A stretch of DNA of 52,983 bases from Chara braunii (Eukaryota > Streptophyta > Charophyceae > Charales > Characeae), in assembly GCA_003427395.1 (NCBI GenBank), contig BFEA01000075.1, positions 1,980,247-2,033,229 of the forward strand. The letters run 5' to 3'. The notes under the pieces were generated by a model. That model had not been told where the DNA came from. It searched no databases and saw only the letters and a list, made by a program, of their open reading frames with translations. Every line of letters starts with the position of its first letter. The stretch's first letter is position 1. Both the position numbers and the translations under genes were made by a program. This document shows, one piece after another, positions 41,437 through 51,500 of the stretch.

Positions 41437-42657
41437 GGCAAGGACCCCACAACTTTGCGGATGGAAAAGTGGTTTGCCCATGGAAACCGGGCCAACGATT
41501 TTGGAAAGCTTGGAAAAGTTTTTCCGGGGATCCCATCTGGGAGGGCGTTTTGCGGCAAAGTCGACGCACTTTTTTCCTTTATAGGAATGGCGGAGTGTGG
41601 TACACCCGAAAAGGAAAGTCTGGCAGTGTCCGTGTGGTTTTCGAAGGACCACACCACGAACCGGGGCGACGAGGTGAGTGGCATTGAGTGACGCGTTGCC
41701 CCATCCGCGCAGCAAGCAAAGCAGCGGAACTGGCCTGGGAAGAGACGTTGGGCCGCTATTGGGACCGCATGGATATGTGTTCCGACCGTTGGCCTATCTG
41801 AACCGACGGCCTGAGGATTTCGGATCGGGTTCTGACCGTTGGCCTGTCACACGCGTTCCTGGGCGCCATCCACCACCTCACATCCGGTGCACACCATCGC
41901 TGCTGTATTCACTTGCTGACTGCCCACGTTGTTTATGACGGCGACGCGTGCAGCGAAGGCATGGATCCACAAATGGACGAATGGGATGACTCGACGGTCC
42001 TCCTCGTTTTCATCCTCTTGCAGTGGATGAACCACAGGAACGTCGTGGCGATGGCCGTCATCCAAGCGGCGGCTGCGGTGCCGATGTGCGTGCCAGGCAT
42101 GTCCAGCGAGCAGCCATCAGGACACCGGCTGAGCGAGTGTACGACGACTGCCACACGTCAGCAAGGTCATGCATCGAGCGCACGTTCGGGAGGTTGAAAA
42201 AGGTGTGGAGGAACTTCATGAGGAGACAGATCGCGAACATGAAAACTCTTTGCAAAGAGTTCATGGCCATCTGCATCCTCCACAACATCATGGTCGATTC
42301 CAAAGTGGAGATTGATCCGGAACTGCTATCCAATGACAGCAGCAGCGATGAATGTGACGGCGGGAGCAGGGCCCGCCGCAAACGGCGTGTGAGACCCAGA
42401 CGGCCTTCCGGTCCTCCGCCACCACCAGAGGACGATGCAGCGTGCGCCATGGCCTTGGGAAAGGAGTTGAGAGACAGCCTCACCGGTCATATCGCGCATC
42501 ATGCGCGTCTACACGGAGCTCCGCGGCCGAGCCCGTGGCGGAAGTGCTCCTTCGGAAATGGAAAACGGCCTTCCAAGGACTTTGCGGAAGGTTTTGGGGT
42601 GTCGGTAACGTTCCGCAGCAAAGTTTTTCCATTCCGCATCGCTGTGGGGTCCTTGCC
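41437..42657 (+). mobile_element. PIF/Harbinger DNA transposon, internally deleted
   Basis: A 1221-bp element. The ends are inverted repeats starting GGCAAGGACCCCACA (left) and the same word reversed (right: TGTGGGGTCCTTGCC, with one ambiguity). A 3-bp target duplication TCA flanks it (41434-41436, 42658-42660). Three-base target duplications are characteristic of PIF/Harbinger (usually TWA), so TCA is a slight deviation. Subterminal repeats of GCAAAG-TTTTTCC-type sequence lie at both ends. The transposase C-terminal part remains inside, so the element is an internally deleted or decayed member. Confidence 0.88.
42110..42540 (+). pseudogene. PIF/Harbinger transposase C-terminal fragment
   Basis: The frame reads YDDCHTSARSCIERTFGRLK, then KVWRNFMRRQIANMKT and ICILHNIMVD. 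This is the DDE_4-type ending of Harbinger transposases (H-R-IER-FG-LK-W, then LHN). The Glu of IER is the third catalytic acid. The two upstream catalytic Asp regions are not recognisable in any frame between the left TIR and 42110, so the protein cannot catalyse transposition. An acidic/basic tail (Ser/Asp-rich, then Arg-rich) follows. Family knowledge: it would cut and paste elements with matching TIRs, together with a Myb-like partner protein not present here. Confidence 0.85.
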
Positions 42658-42776
42658 TCAGGCTAAAATGGATGTCTCCTTTTTTTTTTTTTTTTTAAAT
42701 CTGGATAAAGATTCCGTTTGATTCAGTTCAGAGAAGTCCAATGCGAGTACTGACTTGAACGTAACTTCTCAAATGA

Positions 42777-42925
42777 TTTTTTTATTATTATTATTATTTT
42801 TTTTTAAAGAACAACCCAATCAGCTGCTAGCGGTGCTGATAAGAGCAGGCACTGGTAGCACTGTGAGGGAGGCTCCATCTATTGGTGGGGAGCTTCACCT
42901 TGCTGGAAAACGGGTCCAGCGTCCC
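42777..42925 (-). mobile_element. SINE-like retroposon with hairpin
   Basis: Minus-strand reading: GGGACGCTGGACCCGTTTTC, CAGCAAGGTGAAGCTCCCC, ACCAATAGATGGAGCC, then an imperfect hairpin around CCTGCTCTTATCAGCAC, ending TTCTTTAAAAAAAAATAATAA. Same family as 37288-37419, with TTTAAAA at the tail junction as in the other copies. Confidence 0.75.
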
Positions 42926-42981
42926 AGTACATGGATATGAAAGTATTGTTGCTCAGGCGCCTTGCTTGAAGAAACACCTAA

Positions 42982-43567
42982 GGCTGGGACCCGACTGCGG
43001 TGCGGATGGAAAAGCCGGTCGGCCGCAAAGAGAGGGCAAGAGTTTCTGGGAAGCTGGAAACTCATTTTTCCGGGATCCCACCGTGGAGGCCGTTTCGCGG
43101 CAAAGCTGCAATGTTTCTTTCCAAAATAGGAAAGGGACGGGCGGGTGGCCAAAAAGGGAAAGTTTTTGTTGTCCGGGAGGCACCTGCTGGACCGACGGAA
43201 ACCGTGCGACCCTTCCCTCCACGACTGCGCGGCCGCAGCAATGTCCGTGGGGGGCATGCATGGACATTACGCGGTCCAAAAACCGGACCAGACCTTGGAA
43301 AAGTGCGAGACAGTCCCCGAGGCCAGTCTCAGCTTTCGGCACATTTTCGCGGCGAACTTTCCTCCCGACAACCTTTTCCAGGATGCAGACGGAGTGAAAA
43401 CGTCCAACTGCTACGTTCCACGCCAAAAAACGCGGCCTGTAGGGTCCCGGAAGACGGTCCTTGGAAAGAATTCACTGCTTTCCAATGCATTATACGCAGG
43501 CTGTAGGATCCCGGAAACACTTCCACGGCAAAGTTTTTCCTTTCTGCATTCCTGTGGGGTCCCAACC
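42982..43567 (+). mobile_element. Non-autonomous PIF/Harbinger element (copy B)
   Basis: A 586-bp element with left end GGCTGGGACCC and right end GGGTCCCAACC, flanked by TAA on both sides (42979-42981, 43568-43570). The terminal sequence is related to the transposase-bearing element at 41437. Inside, GGATCCC/GGGTCCCGGAA and GGCAAAG words repeat as subterminal motifs. It is the reverse-orientation sibling of 44596-45154. Apparent open frames run through it, but they match only each other and carry no domain. Confidence 0.88.
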
Positions 43568-43570
43568 TAA

Positions 43571-43868
43571 GTAAGCAAGTTATCTGCTTAGACTAAAGTC
43601 CTATGGATGAAACTTGAAATGATTATGGATTGTGATCCTGAGTCCCCTTCCCCGCAGCTTGACCCACACTTAGTGAGTCATGGCTGATTCCCTTTCTGTG
43701 AGATTGATAGCCTTGCTGTCAGACATCCCTGGCCGGCTGTGGGATGGGGGCCAAGGTATCATGGACAGGAAGGGAGGTGTCGGGGTTTGTAGGAGAGATA
43801 GAGGGGGGGGGGGGGGGGGGTCGGGGAAGGAGAGGTGGCACTGAGAGATTATCGGTGAGCAGAGGAGC
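43571..43868. other. Non-coding with poly-G run
   Basis: A G run of about 18 lies at 43804-43821 with one T after it. No gene. The sequence lies beyond the 3' end of the minus-strand LINE. Confidence 0.5.
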
Positions 43869-44595
43869 TGGGGCCTAGCATTGTAATCGAGAGGGATAGA
43901 GAGAGGTAGATGGGACAGGGGGGAGACAGGGGGCGGCTGTCCATTGTAAGGCTAGGAGGACTTTAGGCTCAGTTGTGGGGTGAAAGGAGGACAAAATTGG
44001 TGGGTTGGAACTCCACCTGGAAATGACGCCTTGGCAATCTTTCCCACTGTCTCTCGGATGTGAGCCAGTTGTGCCACACCAAAGAGTGGGCGCTGTCGAG
44101 AGCGCACAGTCTCCCATTACCATCTGTCCAGGTTGCTTTGAAAACATCCACTATTTGTCGTGATTTAGCCTCATCTGGCTCTTCCTTTAACCGGGATTGC
44201 ATCTGTTTCCAGGCGTCCTGGGTGTTGCCAGTAGCTGTGATAGTATCAATGATTGTCGCTCTTGCTTGTATAAAACCAAAATCATGTTGTTTTCTCTCAT
44301 GTGCACATCGCATTCTCCACGCCGCCATCAGCACCGTTAACCTAGAGTAGGTGAATAGATTTGTCATAAACGGTGTCCAATCGTGTAAGTCGATCGGAGA
44401 GCCTCCCAACAGCAGGATACAAACGTCCCATGGTAGGTGCCTGCCCGTAAGATAGTGCCAGGCAGCATCCCACCAGCCTCAAAGTTGGGCCACCATCGGG
44501 CAGTCTAATAGACAGTGCTCCAAGGTAGCTCTTCGGCGTGGTGGGGTGTTGGCACAGTACGTGCACAGCGGGGAGAGCAGTCCTTTTTCCTCTAA

Positions 44596-45154
44596 GGCTG
44601 GGACCCCACAGAAATGCGGAAAGGAAAAACTTTGCCGCGGAAGTGTTTCCGGGACCCCACAGCCTGTGTATATAATGCATTGGAAAGCGGCGAATTCTTT
44701 CCAAGGAACATCTTCCGGGACCCCACAGGCCGCGTTTTTTGGCGTGGAAGGTAGCAGTTGGACGTTTTCACTCCGTCTGCGTCCTGGAAAAGGCCGTCGG
44801 GAGGAAAGTTCGCAGCAAAAATGTGTCGAAAGTTGAGACTGGCCTCGGGGGCTGTCTCGCACTTTCCCAAGGTCTGGTCCGGTTTTTGGACCGCGTAATG
44901 TCCATGTGTCACCCAAACCTGGTACCCTCGCCCGTTCCGTCAGTCCAGCGGGCGCCTCCCGGAGAATAAAAACTTTCCCTTCTCGGCCACCGCCCACGGC
45001 CCTTTCCTATTTCGGAAAGAAATATCGCAGCTTTGCCGCGAAACGGCCTCCGTGGTGGGATCCCGGAAAAATGAGTTTCCAGCTTTCCAGAAACTCTTGC
45101 CCTCTCTTTGCGACCGACCGGCTTTTCCATCCGCACCGCAGTGGGGTCCCAGCC
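44596..45154 (-). mobile_element. Non-autonomous PIF/Harbinger MITE (copy C), nested in LINE
   Basis: A 559-bp element with 14-bp perfect ends GGCTGGGACCCCAC / GTGGGGTCCCAGCC and target duplication TAA on plus (44593-44595, 45155-45157). It is the reverse-complement sibling of 42982-43567. On the LINE strand, the joined sequence across the insertion reads AAC TTA GAG GAA, giving a continuous Leu-Glu-Glu-Lys-Gly reading, so the duplicated TTA is exactly one target copy. Confidence 0.92.
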
Positions 45155-45523
45155 TAAGTTGGTTCTTGCTGTCAGCCAATCCGGTGTATGCAGGCACCTG
45201 TGTATGATCTGTCATTGTAGCGCTCTGCGGTTGGTCGACTTTGTGTGCGAAAAGGAGGACCATTCGAAGTGCCTAAAATCTCGCTTATCCAGCGGGGAGT
45301 CTCTCTCCCATCGATGTATGGTTTGCGATGTTACATGTAGTTGTTTTTGGCCAATTCGATAACCATTCTTAACTGTATATTGCCATAGGGCCATCGTTTG
45401 GGAGTCTCCCCAAGACCATTCCCATTCTGCTGGATCGAAAGGTAGGTCACTAAGGGGTATGGCCGGCTCATAGACAAAGAGGCCTTCGTTTGTGTTCCCT
45501 AGTACCCTAACTCTGGTGAGGTC

Positions 45524-46404
45524 TGCCCAATAGCCCAGGAGTTCTGGACCTGGTGGAGAAAACACTGGGAGGAATTGACCAACAATGCGGTGAACTAGAA
45601 TGATGACTGGATCTTATTAGGACGCCTCCGGGCTAATTTGAATATTCAGACCAGATGGGGCTATGTTGCTCAAGTAGCTAGATCCATCCTGCTGTGGATC
45701 TTATGGCAAAGAAGGAATGCCAAAGTTTTCTGAGAAGAGGAAATGGTAACCCGGCGAATGCAGATCGAGACAAGACATCAGCTGCGCACAACTGTTCTGG
45801 TGGATTGGGCCAGAAAGGTCCAAAGTAGGAAACCTGGCAAGCGTAGATATAGGTGGTTTTTAAAAACCTGGGGATTGGGAAAGAAAAATAAATTGGCTGC
45901 TGTGAAGAACCAGGGACAACTGGTTTTGGCTCCATGGCTCTTGTATGGACTTACAACCTGAACGCTTGGTTGATTTCTGTCCGCAGTAGGACGGTAGTTG
46001 GTGGATCTTTTGGTAGAGGGGGGAGTGTGTGAAGGTGGGGACGCATGCTGAGACAGTGTTATGCCTCAGATAGTCTCGGGGTTCAGACAAGTTCTAATAA
46101 GGAGCTCTTACTAGCTCCGGAAACGGGTCAAAGAAGTCGGATAGGATTAGGTAGACATCAGATTGTAGATGAGATAGGGGTTGGGGTTTTTGCCTTTCCT
46201 ACAAGAAGGAGCTTATTTGTGAACTTGGAAGGTCTTCCTATCTTCTCAGATTTGCCTTAGTTGAAAGAGAATAAACTGGGCTAGCCAGCCAGGTCAGGAA
46301 GGGGGTTTTTCCTTTTTTGTGGGTTTCTCGGTTATTTTCCGGGATATTGTGAGGACCCGGCCTCAAAATCCTTTTCATGAGCAATCAAGTGTTTCCTTCT
46401 CGGG

Positions 46405-46432
<28 letters not shown>
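45524..46432 (+). mobile_element. 5'-truncated LINE with poly(A) tail and 13-bp target duplication
   Basis: Flanked by CTCTGGTGAGGTC at 45511-45523 and 46434-46446. It ends in 28 A (46405-46432), the signature of target-primed reverse transcription. The body from about 45560 reads a plant-LINE ORF2 C-terminus (LLWILWQRRNAKVF, with a stop, then a basic tail to about 45958) followed by a 3' UTR of about 440 bp. The lineage differs from the 27-kb family. The long A tail suggests relatively recent insertion. Confidence 0.88.
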
Positions 46433-46435
<3 letters not shown>

Positions 46436-46527
46436 CTGGTGAGGTCGGATATCAATCTCTGTATGTCGAAATCTGGTTGTCTGTGTATTGCAAACCACCG
46501 TTCCCCGAGTAAGGCCGGGCAATAGGC

Positions 46528-48101
46528 ATGGAGCACTGCATGCTGATGCAGCAACAGATAGAACAACAGATGCAATTCGCGGCTCACCAGCAAGCGGAAG
46601 CAGCGACCCAGGCCTACCACCAGCAGCATCAACACTATGTGCAACACCAGCAACATGCGGCCAACCTCTTCCTCATCACCCAGAAGACACAGGCTGATCT
46701 GCAGCTGAACCCACAGCTACCGCCCCCTTTGCCTTCGCCCACCCCTCCTCAGATACCCGGCTTGAGGCTGGACTATCAAGGAGACACTGTCATCGAGTCA
46801 GAGGACGACAAGGACAGACAGGTGGACATACAAGGTGATGAGCAGGAACAGAAGGACGAGCAAGGGGATGTCATCCTCACAGACGAAACGCCCTGCACTC
46901 CCCAGATACAAAGAGAGGGCACTGCAGGCCAAGCAGATCCCCCAACAACGCACAGACAGACAAACCAGGAAGGGAATTCCAGGGGGACTGAAAAGGACAA
47001 ATCACACTCAAAGCCAAAGACGCACACAGCCTGGACAGACAAAAAAGTGCAAAAGAAACTGAAAGAAACGGTCGACTGGGTCCTCCTTAAGTTCCTCTCC
47101 CCTGACTCTGGGGCAATCCACGATAAGATACCCCCACTTCATTGGGAGAAAATCAGGAAGACGATTATGAAAGATAAGCACGTCAGAGCACCGCTCTCAG
47201 CCTATGCTTCGCCCAATGACGTGGACTGGAAGATGGTGGGAAGAGTCACCATTTCGACCATTCAGCATATGATGGATAGGGTGAAGCCAGCTGCAAGCCC
47301 GACACAGACAGAATCAGGAGCCTTGGTCCCAGTGAGTCCGAAGACAAACTGCGCGCTCTCCTTTGATGACCAGTATTGGCCCCCGGTGCTGGTACACGAG
47401 ATAGCCAGAGTCCTGCATACATTGGCTCAGCAAGGCGTGATGACGACCACCTCGATCCCACTAGAGGAACAGCTTCCTCCGCAACTGCTTAAGCTTGTCC
47501 TCTTTATAGCTCCGACTCTCTCCCAGTCCTCGGAAAGTGAGACTGGCTGTCAGGCCATATCAACCACGGTGATTGACTTGCTGCACGAAACTACTTCTGA
47601 CTCTGTTTCTGACTCGTCAAAAGAAACTGCACAGGAACACGAAGACGACAACGACTCAGACAGCTCACAAGACTTGTTACTGCCACAGACCCCCCTTCTC
47701 ACATTGACGGGGGAGGAGTCGAGTGGCAACCACATAATGACCACGAGGGGGATACTAAGAGACCTCATACGCCCGCCGTGGCACGCCGAACAGACCAGTC
47801 ATACGAAAAGGTTTTGGGCCTCCTCATCCTCCCTTTGAGAAGACAGACCCACTCACGTCACTGGCAACTGGGGCTTCGCACCAAGGGCCCGCTGGCTGAC
47901 TACAAACTCTCAAACAAAAGTCTGGTAGGGCTTACACTCGAAGGCTGGAGGGGAACCTACGGGGAGCCAGAGGCGATCCTGCTAACAAAACTCCTCCTCA
48001 AAGACAATCGGGACAAGGGAGCCTTACGGATTGGTCTGCACACAGATCACTCATTTCCGCCAGGAATCACATTGGCAGTGGTGCACTTCGACTTCGAATA
48101 G
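46528..48101 (+). pseudogene. LINE middle ORF, copy 2: Gln-rich start plus conserved domain
   Basis: Open from ATG 46528 for 436 residues. The first 60 are Gln/His-rich (MQQQIEQQMQFAAHQQAE), then a Pro-rich and acidic linker, then the conserved part (VDWVLLKFLSPDSGAIHDKI, NDVDWKMVGRVTIS). A frameshift near 47800 moves the reading to 47778-48101, which contains LTLEGWRGTYGEPEAILLTK and SFPPGITLAVVHFDFE. The conserved pieces align with copy 1 at 30338-30560 and 31163-31330. No recognised domain. Whether it is the C-terminal part of ORF1 or an independent protein cannot be decided here. Confidence 0.65.
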
Positions 48102-48540
48102 ACGAACGACGCAAAAGCACTAGCTGAGTCAGCTCTTATCTGGTTCTCACGGGACCAGCTAGCAGAGATATCCTCAACAAGACTGTTGCCAAACTTTGCT
48201 TGGCGCCGACCGCAGATACTCACATTCATGCAAGTGATCTTGGAATCTGCAATTTTGGATCCTAACACCGAATGGGACAACCATCCGTATCCCGCCGACT
48301 GGTAGGCACCTGACTTCACGCCCCTCGGACACAAGCCAGACCCCCCATGGAAGACATCAACCACCATATGAATCACACAGCATCAACCGCCATTCCTCCA
48401 CCAACACCCCTCCCCCCCACCACAGGCAACTGACACCATACCACCCTCCCCCACCCTCTCCCCACCCGAGCGAACAGCCCACACCGCCACCGCCAATCGT
48501 TCCGCCCTCGCTCCGTAGGCCCCCACCTTGGTCCAAAAAA

Positions 48541-51500
48541 TTGGACCAAGCCGACCTCCACATACGCTCGATTAACGTCAACGGCTTGATGTCCGCTAAT
48601 CAACAGAAAAAGTCGGCCACTTGGAACGAAATCAAAGATCCACTCAATACCAAATGGCCTGACGCAGTTTGTGTTCAGGAAACACACCTTTCGTTATCAC
48701 CCGCACACGAAGCCAAAAGAAAGGAAATATGGCAACACACGGCTTACTCAGCACCCTCCACAGCACGAGCTTCGGCGGGGGTGGCCATCTGGCTACCCCC
48801 GTCATCGCGCCTAAAGCCTATTACATACGATTATGACAGGCAGGATGGCCGCTGGGTATATCTCACAGCAACCCTAGGGGAAGAAACGATCTATCTGGTT
48901 TGTGCCTATGGCCCTAACGACATGCAAGAACGGCTCCGATTTCTGCACTCTCTCCACCAGGCACTGCCCATAGACATCCCCCTCATCATAGCAGGGACTT
49001 TAACATAACCCCAGATCCGAGTTTGGACAGGCAATCATCCGCCGCCTCCCAAAGGGGAGATACCACACCGGACATATTTCTGCTCCACCAAATGATGGAA
49101 GATTTACAACTGTGTGATATTTATAGGCAACTACACCCTTCCAAGCGAGCATACACATGCCACATATCGAGGGGAGAGGCAGGCCTGTCCAACTCAAGGA
49201 TCGACTTCTTTCTAATTTCACAAACATTGACAGGCCTAACCACAGTGGCTGAAATCAAAACTCTCAGTCCCTGCAGATCATTCGATCACAGAGGAATCAT
49301 CCTGGGACTCTCATTCCATCATAACATTATGCGAGGTCCGGGCTTTTATAAATTAAATACTTCGCTGCTCAAGCATCACCAACTACAACAACTGGTGGAA
49401 CAGTACTGGCAATACTAGTCGACCGAGAAATACAAACATGCTTCAATTGTAGACTGGTTTAACAAGGGGATCGCAACTCTACGAGAACGAATCAAAAAGT
49501 TCTCAATAAAACACGCAAGAGATCAAAAAGCGGTCCTGGAAAAACTGCTGCACACGTTGGAACAATGGGATGTACAAATGATGGACCACCCCCAAGATAC
49601 CCACACGTTCGACCGGCTACAAGAAGCCAAGGGCCATCTCCAAGCATATCTGGACAGGCTATCCGAAGCTAGGCGCATGATCGCGCATCCAAGCTAGAGT
49701 CAAAAGAGGGTGCACGGACGGGACCATGGCAAAATCCTTCTTCAAACAGGCTAAGAGTCAAGCCAGACAAAATGTGGTGCCCTCATTGCATCACCCTTTT
49801 GACTCCAGGCAGCCTGATGCTTCAAATTCTTACTCCATTGTGGACTAGTCACGATTTACTACAGAAACCTCTTCACGTCCGAAAATGCCAGATGGGGTGA
49901 AGATGCTCTGCAACAAGCTAGGGCAAATCTCCCAGATAATCTCACATCCGTTTTGTCCCAACAGCAGAAGCAAAATCTGGAAGAGCCGCTCACATCAAAC
50001 GAAATTCACGCTGCCCTGTCCGCAATGGATGATGAAAAAAAAAGGGGCCTGGACGCGCTCCCTAAAGAGTTCTGGCTCCACTTCTGGGAGCTCCTCAAAC
50101 ATGAGCTCATGGCATATATAAATGCAGTGCAATTGGAAAGTAAATTCAGCGATCTGATGAGCCAAGGAGTCACCACTTTGCTTTACAAGAAAGGGGACCG
50201 TGCAGAAATCAGAAATTATAGACTAATCACTCTCCTGACCCTCCCTTATAAAATGGTGGCTAAGGCCCTGTGTAACAGGCTGCTGCCCCACATGCAGCAC
50301 CTTATCCATATGGATCAGACTGGCTTCATGCCCCACAGAAACATCCAGGACAACGTCCTGCTGGTGAACGAGACAATCAAGTATGCACGCCAAAGACGAG
50401 TTAACGCAGCCATACTGTTCATAGATTTCGAAAAAGCCTATGACCATGTGGACTAGAACTTCCTTGACTTGTGCCTGGCCAAAATGAACTTTGGTCCTGA
50501 ATTTCGCCAGTGGGTGTCTACTCTCCATCGCTCCTCCTCCACTAATATCATGCTAAACGGCCACCTGTCCCCTCCCTTTCCGCTGCACAGATCGGTGAGG
50601 CAAGGCGACCCGATAGCACCATTACTCTTTGTCATCGTCATGGAGGCACTGGCTTCGCTAATAAGAGCAAATCCAGCGATAGAACGCATAGCAATTCCTG
50701 AAATTCCGGTGCACAAAATCCCGGTCACCTCCCTCTTTGCTGATGATCTTACAGTCTTGTTACAAGCCTCACCCTCGAGTATGAGAGCGCTCGCTGAAAC
50801 TATTCAACTCTTTTCGATCGCAGCTGATATGAAAGTCAACTGGGGCTCCAAAACTGAAGGTTGGTGGCTTCACACAGCAGGTCAACCCCCGCTGGAGGAG
50901 CCATCAGTAAACTGGAGATAGAAGGAAGAGGCGATACGAATTCTTGGGGTGAGACTCACAGCAATGGGCCCACCAAAAGACCATGGAGACCACCTCGTCC
51001 ACACAGCCCTGCAAGCCATGGCCAAATGGAAAGGCCTTCACACCTCACTAGTGGGTAGGGCCCTAGCAATTAACAACGCTGTGTTGTTAACTATCTCGTA
51101 TAAAACAGCTTTCTGGGCCATGGAACTTAAGCAGTACAAACATCTAAACAGGCCATAGCCGCGTACCTGTGGAAAAATTACCAAGAGCTACAGTCGTGCA
51201 TAAAAAGAGTAGCTTGGGCCCAGATAGCTCAACCCCGGAGTAAAGGGGGGCTGGCCATCATTGACCCGCTAGACCAATCTAAGGCTCTTATCTTCAAGGT
51301 AATAGTCAGACTGCTCATGATGGATGACCTTCCGTGGGCCCCTCTGGCACATATCCAACTAACAAATCTGGACCATCCATGTTGGCCCTTTGGCGAGAAG
51401 TAGGCCCCACAAAACTCCGATCGCCAATGCGATGGCAGGAGATCTCTAGACCCATGCTTCGGGAACCCACACATACTGGACTCCTAAGGTTACCAATTCT

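Larger units (their letters stand above)
43869..46520 (-). mobile_element. 5'-truncated LINE (copy 3), split by two insertions
   Basis: Minus-strand LINE ORF2 C-terminus of the same superfamily as the 27-kb and 46-kb elements. From the 5' side: 46520-46434 (HRQPDFDIQRLISDLTR), an inserted poly(A) LINE at 45524-46432, then VRVLGNTNEGLFVYEPAIP down to about 45158, an inserted MITE at 44596-45154, then EEKGLLSPLCTYC and onward to a stop near 43969, followed by a C-rich 3' region. Removing both insertions restores one continuous reading, which proves the nesting order. The upstream endonuclease and RT core are absent. Confidence 0.85.
43969..46520 (-). pseudogene. LINE ORF2 C-terminal region, interrupted
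   Basis: The pieces (minus: about 46520-46434, 45523-45158, 44592-43969) match the region of the 27-kb element from LSRNEGLDG through DPAEWEW, the zf-RVT knuckle (CTYC, then EHCLLDCP) and the terminal NFVLL motif. The knuckle Cys and His ligands are present. It lacks the catalytic RT core and could not act alone. A premature stop occurs near 44480 before the last 140 residues, which reopen at 44409. Divergence from the other two copies indicates a separate subfamily. Confidence 0.8.

Noticed and set aside
42777-42925. Full tRNA-derived SINE
   Set aside because: No A or B box can be found in the family core; called SINE-like only.
43000-43570. Open frames in the Harbinger MITE (also mirrored at 44592-45136) as a conserved protein
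   Set aside because: They are similar only because both lie inside copies of the same non-autonomous element; no known domain and no third homologue.
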